64,000 bases of DNA, taken from Streptomyces rhizoryzae (GTDB taxonomy: Bacteria > Actinomycetota > Actinomycetes > Streptomycetales > Streptomycetaceae). Below are positions 31,619 through 40,052 of this stretch, piece by piece. The stretch's first letter is position 1. Every line of letters starts with the position of its first letter. A program made the position numbers and the translations under genes. The notes beneath the pieces were generated by a model. The model had not been told where the DNA came from. It saw only the letters and a list, made by a program, of their open reading frames with translations, and did no database searches. The stretch is from assembly GCF_023155275.1 (NCBI RefSeq), contig NZ_JALMUV010000030.1, positions 1 through 64,000 on the forward strand. Direction: 5' to 3'.

Positions 31619-31658
31619 AGGCCCGGTCCCGTGCCGCCCCGCGGCCGCGGCCGGGCCT
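31619..31658. terminator. Weak hairpin, possible terminator
   Basis: aggcccgg (31619-31626) pairs with ccgggcct (31651-31658) around a C/G-rich 24-nt loop between the convergent DUF2795 and GNAT genes. Confidence 0.35.
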
Positions 31659-31692
31659 TCGCCGCGCGAGGGGGCCTGCCCGCCAGGGCGGT

Positions 31693-32166
31693 TCAGGTCA
31701 GTTCGTCCGCGAGCAGGTCCATCAGCAGCCCGTCCTCCCACCGGCCCGTCCCGTGATCGCGCCAGTACGCGCGCATCACCCCCACCGGCTTGAAGCCGAC
31801 CTTGCGGTAGCTGCGGATCGCCGCGGTGTTGGCCGCGGCCGGGTCGATGGTCAGCCGGTGGTGGCCGCGCTCCCGCACCAGCCAGCGGGCCAGGGTGCGC
31901 ACCGCGTCGGTCCCCAGTCCCTGCCCGTGCCGGCGCGCCGTCAGGAAGACGTCGATCCCGGCGTGGCGGAACTCGGGGTCGTCCTCCTCCGAGAACTGCA
32001 CGGCCCCGATGACCTCGTTCCCGTGCACGACCGCGAGCATGTCCGCGTAGTCCTCCGGGGGCGACCACCAGGCCGCGACCTCCGGCTCCCGCACGATCCC
32101 GTCCAGGATCTCCCGGTCCCCGGCCGACACCGGCCGCAAGTGGACCCTCTCCCCGCGCAGTTCCAT
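31693..32166 (-). CDS. GNAT-family N-acetyltransferase
   Basis: 157-aa acetyltransferase starting 'MELRGERVHLRPVSAGDREIL'. The acetyl-CoA site lies around 'ARRHGQGLGTDAVRTLARWL', the R/Q-x-x-G-x-G/A motif, followed by 'NTAAIRSYRKVGFKPVG'. RimJ/RimL-like antibiotic- or protein-acetylating type; substrate unknown. A GTG two codons upstream (32172) is an alternative start; neither has a strong RBS. Confidence 0.87.
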   Translation of the reverse strand: MELRGERVHLRPVSAGDREILDGIVREPEVAAWWSPPEDYADMLAVVHGNEVIGAVQFSEEDDPEFRHAGIDVFLTARRHGQGLGTDAVRTLARWLVRERGHHRLTIDPAAANTAAIRSYRKVGFKPVGVMRAYWRDHGTGRWEDGLLMDLLADELT

Positions 32167-32229
32167 GCCCACCAGTATCCGCGCCCACCCGTGTCCGCGC
32201 CGCGGTGGGCGCCGGGACCGGCCAACGGC

Positions 32230-32592
32230 TCAGGGCCCGCCCGGCCGGTCCGCCCCGAGGCCGCCCGGCCGGGTCGCGCGCCAGGCCAGCAGGGCGCCGG
32301 CCGCGCCGTACGCCATGAGCAGCACGCCCTCCCCGGCGTCCCGCCGCCGCTGGAGCGCCTGGTGGTTCCGCTGCTCCTCGTACGTCCGGGTCGCCACCGG
32401 GAGGGACCCCTCCAGCACCGAGCAGCCGGTGTCCCCGGGCCGCATCGGCCCCGGGTGCTCCTCCCCGTCCGCGCGCACGTTCTCCCCGGGGCACACGACC
32501 TCCGGCGCGGCGCCCAGCGCACCCGCGAGGCCCGCCGCACCCCACGCCACGGGCGCGAGGAAGAGCGCCACCAGCGCGGCCCGGTAGCTCAC
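32230..32592 (-). CDS. Small membrane protein, unknown function
   Basis: 120 aa from the GTG at 32592 ('VSYRAALVALFLAPVAWGAA'). An N-terminal hydrophobic segment (signal anchor), an extracytoplasmic stretch with two Cys, and a second hydrophobic segment 'GVLLMAYGAAGALLAWRA'. No family recognised. Longer in-frame extensions run into low-complexity Pro/Arg/Gly sequence and are unlikely. Confidence 0.55.
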   Translation of the reverse strand: MSYRAALVALFLAPVAWGAAGLAGALGAAPEVVCPGENVRADGEEHPGPMRPGDTGCSVLEGSLPVATRTYEEQRNHQALQRRRDAGEGVLLMAYGAAGALLAWRATRPGGLGADRPGGP

Positions 32593-32792
32593 CGCACCCC
32601 CTGACGACTCGGTACCCGGGCGTCCCCGGGCGGTCCGGCCCGGCCCGGACGGGTCCCACGGTATACCGGCGGCGCCCGCGCCCTTCATGCATGCGTTCGA
32701 ACTCTCGGGGCACGCGGGGGTGTACCGGCCGGGGCGCACAGCCGGGAGTCCGGCCCCCGCACCGGCTCGGGACATGCCCCTACGACGCACCG

Positions 32793-33110
32793 ATGGACGG
32801 GAAGATGGCGACCACCGAGAGCACCGAGAGCACCGAAGGCCCGCGGGAGCCGCAGCGCATCGGCGCCCCGGCGGCCATGCGCCACGCGGCCGGCCAACTC
32901 GCCCAGCTCCTCGGACGCGAGCCCGGCGCGGTCTCCGCGCTCAAGGCCACGGACGAGGGCTGGTCGGCGGACGTGGAGCTCGTCGAGATCGAACGGGTCC
33001 CCGACACCGCGAGCGTGATGGCCTCGTACCGCGTCCAGCTCGACGCACAGGGCGAGCTGCTGGGCTACGAGCGGCTGCGCCGCTACGCCCGGGGGCAGCT
33101 CGACCGGTGA
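32793..33110 (+). CDS. gvpO: Gas vesicle protein GvpO
   Basis: 105 aa. The core 'AMRHAAGQLAQLLGREPGAV' ... 'WSADVELVEIERVPDTASVM' ... 'YERLRRYARGQLDR' is the GvpO family. First gene of the gas vesicle operon in actinomycete order. The start may instead be the ATG at 32805 (MATTES...). The upstream 200 bp, including a GGTATACC palindrome near 32660, should hold the operon promoter. Confidence 0.88.
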   Translation: MDGKMATTESTESTEGPREPQRIGAPAAMRHAAGQLAQLLGREPGAVSALKATDEGWSADVELVEIERVPDTASVMASYRVQLDAQGELLGYERLRRYARGQLDR

Positions 33111-33176
33111 GCGGAACCGCGCTCACCGCACCACGTACGGAACATGACCCCAACCGGCCGACTGGAAGGGAAGACC

Positions 33177-33614
33177 ATGTCTGTCGTTCAGCAATCCAAC
33201 GCACCGAGCAGCGGAAGCGGCTCGGGAAACCTCTATGACGTCCTCGAACTCATCCTCGACCGGGGGCTGGTCATCGATGCCTTCGTCCGGGTCTCGCTGG
33301 TCGGCATCGAGATCCTCAAGATCGACGTACGGGTCGTCGTGGCCAGTGTGGACACCTATCTGCGGTTCGCCGAGGCGTGCAACCGGCTGGACCTGGAATC
33401 GGGCCGGAAGCAGCCGAGCCAGCTCACCGACCTGGTCGGCGAGGCGACCGAGAGCGGCGCCAAGGGCAAGTCGAAGGGCGCGCTGACCGGCGCGGTCGAG
33501 GCGTTCACCGACTCCCTCCAGAAGGGGCACGACGACGCCGGTGAGGAGGAGCGCCCGGCGCGCAAGTCCTCGTCCAGCACCAGCCGCCGTACCGCCCGCC
33601 GCCGGGAGGAGTGA
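33177..33614 (+). CDS. gvpA: Gas vesicle structural protein GvpA
   Basis: 145 aa. Conserved GvpA core 'LYDVLELILDRGLVIDAFVR' followed by 'VGIEILKIDVRVVVASVDTY', the hydrophobic beta-hairpin that builds the vesicle wall. The charged Lys/Ser/Arg-rich C-terminal tail of about 70 residues is long compared with the ~70-aa cyanobacterial GvpA, a feature of actinomycete homologues. Start at ATG 33177 behind GGAAGGGAAG. Confidence 0.92.
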   Translation: MSVVQQSNAPSSGSGSGNLYDVLELILDRGLVIDAFVRVSLVGIEILKIDVRVVVASVDTYLRFAEACNRLDLESGRKQPSQLTDLVGEATESGAKGKSKGALTGAVEAFTDSLQKGHDDAGEEERPARKSSSSTSRRTARRREE

Positions 33615-33617
33615 CCC

Positions 33618-34331
33618 ATGGGGACCTACGTCTACGCCATCACCGCCGCCGACCACCCGCTGAACCTCGACGGCATCGCCGGCGTCGGAGACCCCGCCGC
33701 GCCGCTGCGCACCGTACGGGCCAAGGGCCTGACCGCGGTCGTCAGCGACGCCCCCGAGTCCCTGCGGGCCAAGCGCCGGGACCTCCTCGCCCACCAGGGC
33801 GTGCAGAGCCGGCTGATGGCCGACGGTGCCGTGCTGCCGATGCGGTTCGGCCTCGTGGGCGGCGACGACGAACAGGTCGCGGCCGTCCTGGAGGAGCAGC
33901 ACGACAGCTACACCGCGCGTCTGGAAGAGGTCGGCGGCCGGCTGGAGTACCACCTGAAGGTGGCGCGCGAGGAGGACGACCTGCTGCGGGAGATCATGCG
34001 GGAGTCCGACGAGGTCCGGCGGCTCAACGACCGCACCCGCCGGAGCCCCGGGGCGCACCAGGACAAGATGGCGCTCGGCGAGCTGGTGGCCCGCGAGGTC
34101 CAGGCGCGGCAGGAGCGCACGGGCTCCGAACTCGTCGAGCGACTGGCCCCGGCGGCGGAGCGCAGCGCGGTCGCCGAGCCGACGAAGACGCACTTCCTGA
34201 ACGTGTCGTTCCTGGTCCCGCGGGAGCGGGCCGCCGCCTTCTCGGAGGCCGTGCACAAGGAGGCCGGCCGGCGTGGCGACGCCTACACGTTCAGTCTGCA
34301 CGGCCCGCTGCCGCCGTACAGCTTCGTCTGA
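33618..34331 (+). CDS. gvpF: Gas vesicle protein GvpF (GvpF/GvpL family)
   Basis: 237 aa, begins 'MGTYVYAITAADHPLNLDGI', ends 'SFSLHGPLPPYSFV'-like ('HGPLPPYSFV'), the family hallmark. GvpF is a minor protein needed for vesicle assembly. Three bases separate it from the gvpA stop. Paralogous to GvpL at 36629. Confidence 0.92.
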   Translation: MGTYVYAITAADHPLNLDGIAGVGDPAAPLRTVRAKGLTAVVSDAPESLRAKRRDLLAHQGVQSRLMADGAVLPMRFGLVGGDDEQVAAVLEEQHDSYTARLEEVGGRLEYHLKVAREEDDLLREIMRESDEVRRLNDRTRRSPGAHQDKMALGELVAREVQARQERTGSELVERLAPAAERSAVAEPTKTHFLNVSFLVPRERAAAFSEAVHKEAGRRGDAYTFSLHGPLPPYSFV

Positions 34332-34385
34332 CCTCCGCAACGGTCCGTCCGCGTCCGCCCGGACCCCACGAGGGGAGTTCCCTCC

Positions 34386-34643
34386 ATGGGCCTCATCACC
34401 CATCTCCTGACCCTTCCGCTGGCACCGGTGCGCGGCACCGTCTGGGTGCTGGACCAGGTCCTGCTCACCGCGGAGCGCGAGTACTGCGACCCGGAGCCCG
34501 TACGCCGTGAACTGGCCGATTTGGAAAGGCAGTTGACGGAAGGACGCATCGGGGAGGAGGAGTTCGACCGGCGCGAGGACGAGCTGCTGGACCGCCTCGC
34601 CCAGCTGGAGGCCCACCAGCGGCGGCTCGGTCCCGGCTCCTGA
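34386..34643 (+). CDS. gvpG: Gas vesicle protein GvpG
   Basis: 85 aa beginning 'MGLITHLLTLPLAPVRGTVW' with a charged C-terminal half ('GRIGEEEFDRREDELLDRLA'). Family match and position are clear. The stop is followed, in the -1 frame, by an open acidic stretch (Asp-Asp-Thr/Ser repeats) up to the gvpY start that has no start codon of its own; the protein may once have carried an acidic tail now separated by a frameshift. Confidence 0.88.
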   Translation: MGLITHLLTLPLAPVRGTVWVLDQVLLTAEREYCDPEPVRRELADLERQLTEGRIGEEEFDRREDELLDRLAQLEAHQRRLGPGS

Positions 34644-34714
34644 CGGCGCCCGGCACGAGGCGTACCGCCGAAGGGCCACGGACCGCCGGTGCCCCCGAGG
34701 CCACGGATGCCGGC

Positions 34715-34768
34715 GACGACACCGACGACAGCGACGACAGCGACGACACCGACGACAGCTACGACACC
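34715..34768. repeat. 9-bp repeat (gacgacacc/gacgacagc), six units
   Basis: Six tandem 9-mers between gvpG and gvpY, read in one frame as Asp-Asp-Thr/Ser (the last unit Tyr-Asp-Thr). No ATG, GTG or TTG opens this frame after the previous stop near 34510. Confidence 0.8.
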
Positions 34769-34791
34769 GAGGAGAACGAGGTGTACGCAGG

Positions 34792-35391
34792 ATGATGAAC
34801 GGCGCCAAGATAGGCGTGGCCCTCGCCGGGGGCTACGTACTGGGACGCACGAAGAAGGCCAAACTCGCCATCGGCCTGGGCATGTACCTGGCCGGCAAGC
34901 GGCTGAGCCCGGATCCGCAGCAGCTGAAGAAGCTGGTGGCCGACTCGCCCCTCTTCGGCCAGCTCAACGACCAGGTCCGCAGGGAACTGCTGGACGCCAC
35001 GAAGTCCGCCGCGGCCACCGCGCTCACCCGCCGCATGTCCGGCCTCGCCGACTCCCTGCACGAACGGACCCGGGAACTGGAGGGCGGCCGGCCGGACGCC
35101 GAGGCGGACGAGGACGAGGACGGGGCGAAGGACGCGCCGAAGGGCGAGGACACGGAAGAGGACGGGGAGGAGGACGCGGCGGCGGAGAGCTCCGGCCGGC
35201 CGGCACGGTCCGGCCGTGCCGCCCGGTCCTCGAAGACCTCGTCCCGGGCCAAGGCCGCCGCCTCGTCCAAGCCGTCCAGGTCCGCCGAGCGCGGTGCCCG
35301 CACGGCGAAGTCGGGCGCCCGGAAGAGCACGTCGGGAGCGCGGAAGGCCGCCGCGCGCAAGGGTTCCGGCCGGGGAGGCAGCGATGAGTGA
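34792..35391 (+). CDS. gvpY: Gas vesicle-associated protein GvpY
   Basis: 199 aa. The N-terminal 'GAKIGVALAGGYVLGRTKKA' is a glycine-rich hydrophobic segment; the rest is acidic in the middle and Lys/Ser/Ala/Arg-rich at the end (histone-like tail). Identified mainly by its place between gvpG and gvpZ in the Streptomyces order. ATGATG at 34792 gives two adjacent starts. The 3' end overlaps gvpZ. Confidence 0.75.
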   Translation: MMNGAKIGVALAGGYVLGRTKKAKLAIGLGMYLAGKRLSPDPQQLKKLVADSPLFGQLNDQVRRELLDATKSAAATALTRRMSGLADSLHERTRELEGGRPDAEADEDEDGAKDAPKGEDTEEDGEEDAAAESSGRPARSGRAARSSKTSSRAKAAASSKPSRSAERGARTAKSGARKSTSGARKAAARKGSGRGGSDE

Positions 35392-36205
35392 GTCCACGCT
35401 CGGCACGGTGAAGGACGAGGTGGTGGGGAGCCCGGCCGCCGCGGAGCTGAAGGAGGAGTTCCAGCGGTACCTGCGGGCCCGCGCGGAGCACACCGTCACC
35501 GGCCTCGGCCACCGGCTCGGCCGGAGCATCGCCCGGCTGGGCGGGTCCGCGACGGGCGGCGGCGGACTGGCCGCCGGCACCTCGCAGGTCAAGGACGCCG
35601 TCAAGGACGCGGTCAAGGGCGCCGTCAAGGACGCGGTGACCGGCAAGGCCAAGGGCCTGCTCGGCACGGAGCGGTCCGGCAAGGGCCGCAAGGGCGGCGG
35701 CGCGGCCCGGAGCGTGACGATCGTCGAGGACATCGACGTGGGCGTACCGGTGCGCGAGGCGTACGACCAGTGGACCCAGTTCCAGGAGTTCAGCACCTTC
35801 GCCAAGGGCGTCGTCAGCGTCGAGCAGACCGACGACACCACCAGCAACTGGACGGTGAAGGTCGCCAGGTCGACCCGCAGCTGGCGGGCGAACGTCACCG
35901 AGCAGATACCGGACGAACGCATCGCCTGGACCACCGAGGGCGCCAAGGGCACGGTCAAGGGCGTGGTGACCTTCCACCGCCTCACCGAGGACCTGACCCG
36001 GGTGCTGCTGGTGCTGGAGTACTTCCCCCGGGGGCTGCTGGAGCGGACGGGCAACCTCTGGCGCGCCCAGGGCCGCCGCGCCCGCCTCGACCTCAAGGAG
36101 TACCGCAAGTTCCTGATGCTGCGCGGCGAGGCCACCGACGGTTGGCGGGGGGAGATCCAGGACGGCGAGGTCGTCGTCCCCCACGACGAGGCCGCAGAGG
36201 ACTGA
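35384..36205 (+). CDS. gvpZ: Gas vesicle-associated SRPBCC protein GvpZ
   Basis: 273 aa. Residues 1-105 are charged/Gly-rich with a Lys-Asp-Ala-Val repeat; residues 110-265 are a cyclase/dehydrase-type SRPBCC domain ('SVTIVEDIDVGVPVREAYDQ', 'WTQFQEFSTFAKGVVSVEQT'). Despite the SRPBCC fold it belongs to the gas vesicle locus, not to polyketide synthesis. ATG 35384 has GGGGAGG upstream and overlaps gvpY. Confidence 0.8.
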   Translation: MSESTLGTVKDEVVGSPAAAELKEEFQRYLRARAEHTVTGLGHRLGRSIARLGGSATGGGGLAAGTSQVKDAVKDAVKGAVKDAVTGKAKGLLGTERSGKGRKGGGAARSVTIVEDIDVGVPVREAYDQWTQFQEFSTFAKGVVSVEQTDDTTSNWTVKVARSTRSWRANVTEQIPDERIAWTTEGAKGTVKGVVTFHRLTEDLTRVLLVLEYFPRGLLERTGNLWRAQGRRARLDLKEYRKFLMLRGEATDGWRGEIQDGEVVVPHDEAAED

Positions 36206-36209
36206 TCAC

Positions 36210-36632
36210 GTGTCCGATTCACTGGCCGGCCGGATGGGGCCCGGCACGCCGGCGTCCCCGTACGGCGGGCAGGGTTCCTCCGCCAACCTGGCCGACATCC
36301 TGGAGCGGGTGCTCGACCGGGGGGTGGTGATCGCCGGCGACATCCAGATCAACCTGCTCGACATCGAACTGCTCACGATCAAACTGCGGCTGCTGGTCGC
36401 ATCCGTCGACAAGGCCAAGGAGATGGGGATCGACTGGTGGGAGCACGACCCGTCGCTCTCCTCCCGGGCCCGCCCGCCCCAGCAGGTCGCCGGCCCGCCC
36501 GAGACCACCCCGGCCGGGCAGCAACTCGCCCTGGAGAACGCGCGGTTGCGCGCCGAACTGGCCGAACTGCGGGCCGCCGCCCGGCCGCAGGACCTCCCGC
36601 ACCCCGACCCCGCCCGTGAGGAGGAACGGTGA
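36210..36632 (+). CDS. gvpJ: Gas vesicle protein GvpJ (GvpA-like)
   Basis: 140 aa, GTG start. The GvpA/J core 'NLADILERVLDRGVVIAGDI' and 'LLDIELLTIKLRLLVASVDK' is followed by a hydrophilic coiled tail. A minor wall or cap component. The stop overlaps the gvpL start (GTGA). Confidence 0.88.
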   Translation: MSDSLAGRMGPGTPASPYGGQGSSANLADILERVLDRGVVIAGDIQINLLDIELLTIKLRLLVASVDKAKEMGIDWWEHDPSLSSRARPPQQVAGPPETTPAGQQLALENARLRAELAELRAAARPQDLPHPDPAREEER

Positions 36633-37495
36633 CCACCGACGTACCGGCCGCCCCCGCCACCGCCACCATGTCCTACGTCTACGCCGTCGGCCGGGCGGGC
36701 CCGGCCCTCGACGCGGCCGCACGCGGGCTCGCGGGGCCGGCGGACGGTCCGCTGCGCACGGTCGCATCGGGGCCGCTGGCGGCGCTGGTCTCCTCGGTGC
36801 CGGCCGACGCCTACGGCGAGGAGGGCCTGCGGGCCCGGCTCGCGGACCTCACCGAACTGGCGGCGCTGGCCCGCGCGCACCACGCGGTGGTCGACGCCGC
36901 GTACGCCCGCACCACGGTCCTGCCGCTGCGGCTGGCCACCGTCTACCTGGACGACGCCCGGGTCCGGGCAATGCTCGACGAGCGCGGCCCGGCCTTCGCC
37001 CAGGCGCTCGGACGGCTCGAAGGCCAGGTGGAACTGGGCGTGAAGGTGTACGCCGATCCGCGGGCGGCGGCCGCCGCGGAGCCCGAACCGCAGGCCGCCG
37101 AGGACCCCGCGACGGCCGGCCGGACGCCCCCGGAACCGGGTGCGCCGGGCCCGGGCCGGGCCTACCTGCGGCAGCGCCGGCAGCAGCGGCGCCGGCACCA
37201 GGACGCGTACCGCGCCGCCGGGGCCGTCGCGGCGGGGATCCGGGACCGGGTGGCCACCATCGCCCTGGACCGGGTCGCGCACCGGCCCCAGCAGGGCGAA
37301 CTGGCCGGTGCCGCCGGCGAGAACATCGCCAACGACGCCTACCTGGTCCCCGCCCGGCGGGTGCGGGAATTCCGCCGGGCCCTGGCGGGCGCGGCCGACG
37401 GGCTCCCCGGCGTCCGCGTCGAACTGACCGGCCCGTGGGCCCCGTACTCCTTCGCCACCCCGCCCCCGCCGGCCGCGCCCGGGGAGCCGCGGTGA
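36629..37495 (+). CDS. gvpL: Gas vesicle protein GvpL (GvpF/GvpL family)
   Basis: 288 aa. 'MSYVYAVGRAGPAL' near the start and 'LTGPWAPYSFAT' at the end are the family marks. An Arg/Gln-rich insertion occupies about residues 150-195. Coupled to gvpJ and gvpS by GTGA overlaps on both sides. Confidence 0.9.
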   Translation: MTTDVPAAPATATMSYVYAVGRAGPALDAAARGLAGPADGPLRTVASGPLAALVSSVPADAYGEEGLRARLADLTELAALARAHHAVVDAAYARTTVLPLRLATVYLDDARVRAMLDERGPAFAQALGRLEGQVELGVKVYADPRAAAAAEPEPQAAEDPATAGRTPPEPGAPGPGRAYLRQRRQQRRRHQDAYRAAGAVAAGIRDRVATIALDRVAHRPQQGELAGAAGENIANDAYLVPARRVREFRRALAGAADGLPGVRVELTGPWAPYSFATPPPPAAPGEPR

Positions 37496-37761
37496 CCGCC
37501 CGGCCCCCCGGCGGCGCGGCCGGCCCCCGGCCCGCGCCGGGCTCGCCGCTCCCCGACACCTCCGGGATCACCGACCTCTTTGGGGAGGAGGCGCTCGCCG
37601 GCCGCCAGGTCGCCCTCATCGACCTCCTGGACCGCCTGCTGAACGGCGGCGCCGTGCTCACCGGTGACCTGGTGCTGTCGGTCGCCGACGTGGACCTCGT
37701 ACGCATCAACCTGCGGGCGGTCATCCACGCGATCACCCCCGACGACCCCGCGCCGTGGTGA
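37492..37761 (+). CDS. gvpS: Gas vesicle protein GvpS (GvpA-like)
   Basis: 89 aa, GTG start overlapping gvpL. Third GvpA-type core in the operon: 'ALIDLLDRLLNGGAVLTGDL' and 'SVADVDLVRINLRAVIHAI'. Minor structural homologue. Confidence 0.87.
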   Translation: MTARPPGGAAGPRPAPGSPLPDTSGITDLFGEEALAGRQVALIDLLDRLLNGGAVLTGDLVLSVADVDLVRINLRAVIHAITPDDPAPW

Positions 37762-37790
37762 CCGCCCCGCCCCGACGACACGGAGGACTC

Positions 37791-38153
37791 ATGACGCCAC
37801 ACCAGGCAGCGGAACCGGCGTTCGGCCTCGCCCCGGCCCGGGCGGGGGAGCACCGGCCGGGCAGTGCGGCGGCCCAGCGCCTGGGGACCGACCCGGACAC
37901 CGTGGAGCGCGACCTCATCAAGCTGGTGCTGACCCTCGTCGAGCTGCTGCGGCAGCTCATGGAGCGCTCCGCGCTGCACCGCGTCGACCAGGGCGACCTG
38001 AGCGAGGAGCAGGAGGAGCGGATCGGCCTGACGCTGCTGACCCTCCAGGACCGGATGTCCGACCTCTGCGCCCAGCACGGCCTGACCCTGGCCGACCTGA
38101 ACCTGGACCTCGGCCCGCTGGGCTCCCTGCTGCCCCGGAACGACGGGGCCTGA
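37791..38153 (+). CDS. gvpK: Gas vesicle protein GvpK
   Basis: 120 aa with the GvpK core 'TVERDLIKLVLTLVELLRQLMERSA' shortened here to its central part 'LIKLVLTLVELLRQLMERSA' and 'LSEEQEERIGLTLLTLQDRM'. Last gene of the operon; CGGAGGA upstream of ATG 37791. Converges on the response regulator gene 26 bp away. Confidence 0.9.
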   Translation: MTPHQAAEPAFGLAPARAGEHRPGSAAAQRLGTDPDTVERDLIKLVLTLVELLRQLMERSALHRVDQGDLSEEQEERIGLTLLTLQDRMSDLCAQHGLTLADLNLDLGPLGSLLPRNDGA

Positions 38154-38179
38154 CCGGCCGGGCCCCGCACGGCGCGGCG

Positions 38180-38845
38180 TCAGGTCCCGAGCCGCCCGGG
38201 GACCACCAGCCCGGTCTCGTAGGCGGCGATCACGGCCTGGACCCGGTCGCGGAGCCCCAGTTTGGCCAGGACGTTGCTGACGTGCGTCTTCACGGTGTGC
38301 TCGCTCACCACCAGCGCCGCGGCGATCTCCGCGTTGGACAGGCCGGCGCCGAGCAGGCGCATCGTCTCGCGCTCGCGGGCGGTGAGGACGTCCAGGCGTT
38401 CCCTGCGCAGTGGCGCGGCGGCGGCCCCCGAGATGAAGGCCGCGATCAGGGTGCGGGTGACGGAGGGGGCGAGCAGCGAGTCGCCCGCGGCGACCACGCG
38501 GACCGCGTGCACGAGATCGTCCCGCCGCACGTCCTTGAGCAGGAACCCGCTCGCGCCCGCGGCCAGGGCGTCGAAGAGGTAGTCGTCCTGCCCCCACGTG
38601 GTCAGCATGATCACCCGGCAGTCCGTTGCGCCGCAGATGACCCGGGCCGCCTCGATACCGTCCATCCCCGGCATCCGGATGTCCAGCAGGACGACGTCGG
38701 GGCGGTGGGCGCGGGCGGCGCCGACCGCGTCGAACCCGTCCCCGCTCTCCGCGACGACCTCGATACCGGGCTGCGCCGCCAGGATCATCACGAACCCGGC
38801 GCGCACCAGCTCCTGGTCGTCGGCCACGAGCACCCGAATGGTCAT
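38180..38845 (-). CDS. NarL/LuxR-family response regulator
   Basis: 221 aa: receiver domain (1-120, phospho-acceptor Asp in 'DVVLLDIRMPGMDGIEA') and C-terminal LuxR HTH (about 150-210, 'LSNAEIAAALVVSEHTVKTH'). Its start overlaps the stop of the cognate kinase gene by 4 bp. Target genes are unknown. Confidence 0.93.
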   Translation of the reverse strand: MTIRVLVADDQELVRAGFVMILAAQPGIEVVAESGDGFDAVGAARAHRPDVVLLDIRMPGMDGIEAARVICGATDCRVIMLTTWGQDDYLFDALAAGASGFLLKDVRRDDLVHAVRVVAAGDSLLAPSVTRTLIAAFISGAAAAPLRRERLDVLTARERETMRLLGAGLSNAEIAAALVVSEHTVKTHVSNVLAKLGLRDRVQAVIAAYETGLVVPGRLGT

Positions 38846-40014
38846 GCCACCACCCCCACGTCCGGCGCGGACAGCGGGAGCCGCGCCCGTACCTCGAAGC
38901 CCGGGAGGCGGTCCTCCCGGGGGCCGGCCGTCGCGGTCCCGCCGCAGGCGGCGGCCCGTTCGCGGAGGCCGATCAGGCCGTTCCCGCCGGACGGCAGGCC
39001 CTGGCCCGCACCCCGGCCGTCGTCGGTGACGCGGATCTCCAGCCCGTCACCGCACCAGCGCAGCCGCACCTCGGCACGGCCGGCCCCGGCGTGCTTGACG
39101 ACGTTGGTCAGCGCCTCCTGCACGATCCGGTACGCGGCGGCCGCGCAGTCGGCGGGCACCGGACGCGGCGCGCCCTCCGCCGTACTGGCCACCTCCAGGC
39201 CCGCTCGCGCGACCTGGCGGAGCAGCCCGGGCAGGTCCTGGAGGGTCGGCTGCGGGGTGCGCGGGTCGTCCCGGCCCTTGAGGACGGCCAGCATCCGGCG
39301 CAGCTGGTCCAGGGCGTCGCGCCCGGTGCCGGCGATCGCGCCGAACGCGGCGGCGGCGCGGGCGGGTTCGGTCTCCAGCACCACCGGGCCGGCCTCGGCC
39401 TGGACGACCATCAGGCTGATGGAATGGGCCAGGACGTCGTGCATGTCCCGGGCGATCTGGGCCCGTTCGCGTTCGGCGGCGCGCTCCTCGTCCACCCGGC
39501 GGTCGCGTTCGAGGCGGGCGGCGCGTTCGGCCAGGGCGGCCGCCGCGGCGCGGGAGCCTGCAAAGGCCCGGCCGAGCGCGTACGCGGCGACGTACAGGAC
39601 GACACCGCGCGCCGCGGTGTCCGGTGAGCCGACCGAGGCCAGGCCGGCCGCGCAGATCGCCAGGTACACCGGTACCCGCACCCTCGGCGGGGAGCCGGAC
39701 GCCATGCCGTGCAGCGCGATGAGGGTGCCGTACCAGAGGGGCTGCGGGGCGAGCGGGGCGGCGAGGTCGTAGAGACTGGCGAACGCGGCGCTGACCAGCA
39801 GCGCCGCCGCCGGTGCCCGCCGCCGCACCACCAGCGGGAGCGAGGCTCCGACCGCGGCGGCGTATCCCCACCAGTGCCAGGGGCGTCCGGTGTCGCTGGG
39901 CACGAACAGCAGGGGCGCCAGCTGGGCGGCGGTGGTGAGGCCGGTGAGGAGGACGTCCGACCACGGCGAACCCGCCAGCCGGCGGAGCGCAGGGGGCAGG
40001 GGCAGTGCGGACAT
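38842..40014 (-). CDS. Sensor histidine kinase (HisKA_3 type)
   Basis: 390 aa. Four to five N-terminal transmembrane helices (about 20-145), dimerisation/phospho-acceptor helix with His in 'ARDMHDVLAHSISLMVVQ', and C-terminal ATPase domain ('DDGRGAGQGLPSGGNGLIGL'). Small-molecule or envelope-sensing DesK/NarL-type kinase. I start at ATG 40014 ('MSALPLPPALRRLAG') because upstream extension is low-complexity and collides with the preceding gene. Confidence 0.9.
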   Translation of the reverse strand: MSALPLPPALRRLAGSPWSDVLLTGLTTAAQLAPLLFVPSDTGRPWHWWGYAAAVGASLPLVVRRRAPAAALLVSAAFASLYDLAAPLAPQPLWYGTLIALHGMASGSPPRVRVPVYLAICAAGLASVGSPDTAARGVVLYVAAYALGRAFAGSRAAAAALAERAARLERDRRVDEERAAERERAQIARDMHDVLAHSISLMVVQAEAGPVVLETEPARAAAAFGAIAGTGRDALDQLRRMLAVLKGRDDPRTPQPTLQDLPGLLRQVARAGLEVASTAEGAPRPVPADCAAAAYRIVQEALTNVVKHAGAGRAEVRLRWCGDGLEIRVTDDGRGAGQGLPSGGNGLIGLRERAAACGGTATAGPREDRLPGFEVRARLPLSAPDVGVVA

Positions 40015-40052
40015 AGAGGTCGGATTCTTCCACAGGGGGTGTCGCCGGGCTC

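Noticed and set aside
34715..34795. A separate acidic gene between gvpG and gvpY
   Set aside because: No ATG, GTG or TTG in frame between the preceding stop near 34510 and the repeat; kept only as a repeat and a finding.
35384..36205. Second polyketide cyclase locus suggested by the SRPBCC domain of GvpZ
   Set aside because: Operon position and overlap with gvpY/gvpJ place it in the gas vesicle locus; SRPBCC folds are widespread.
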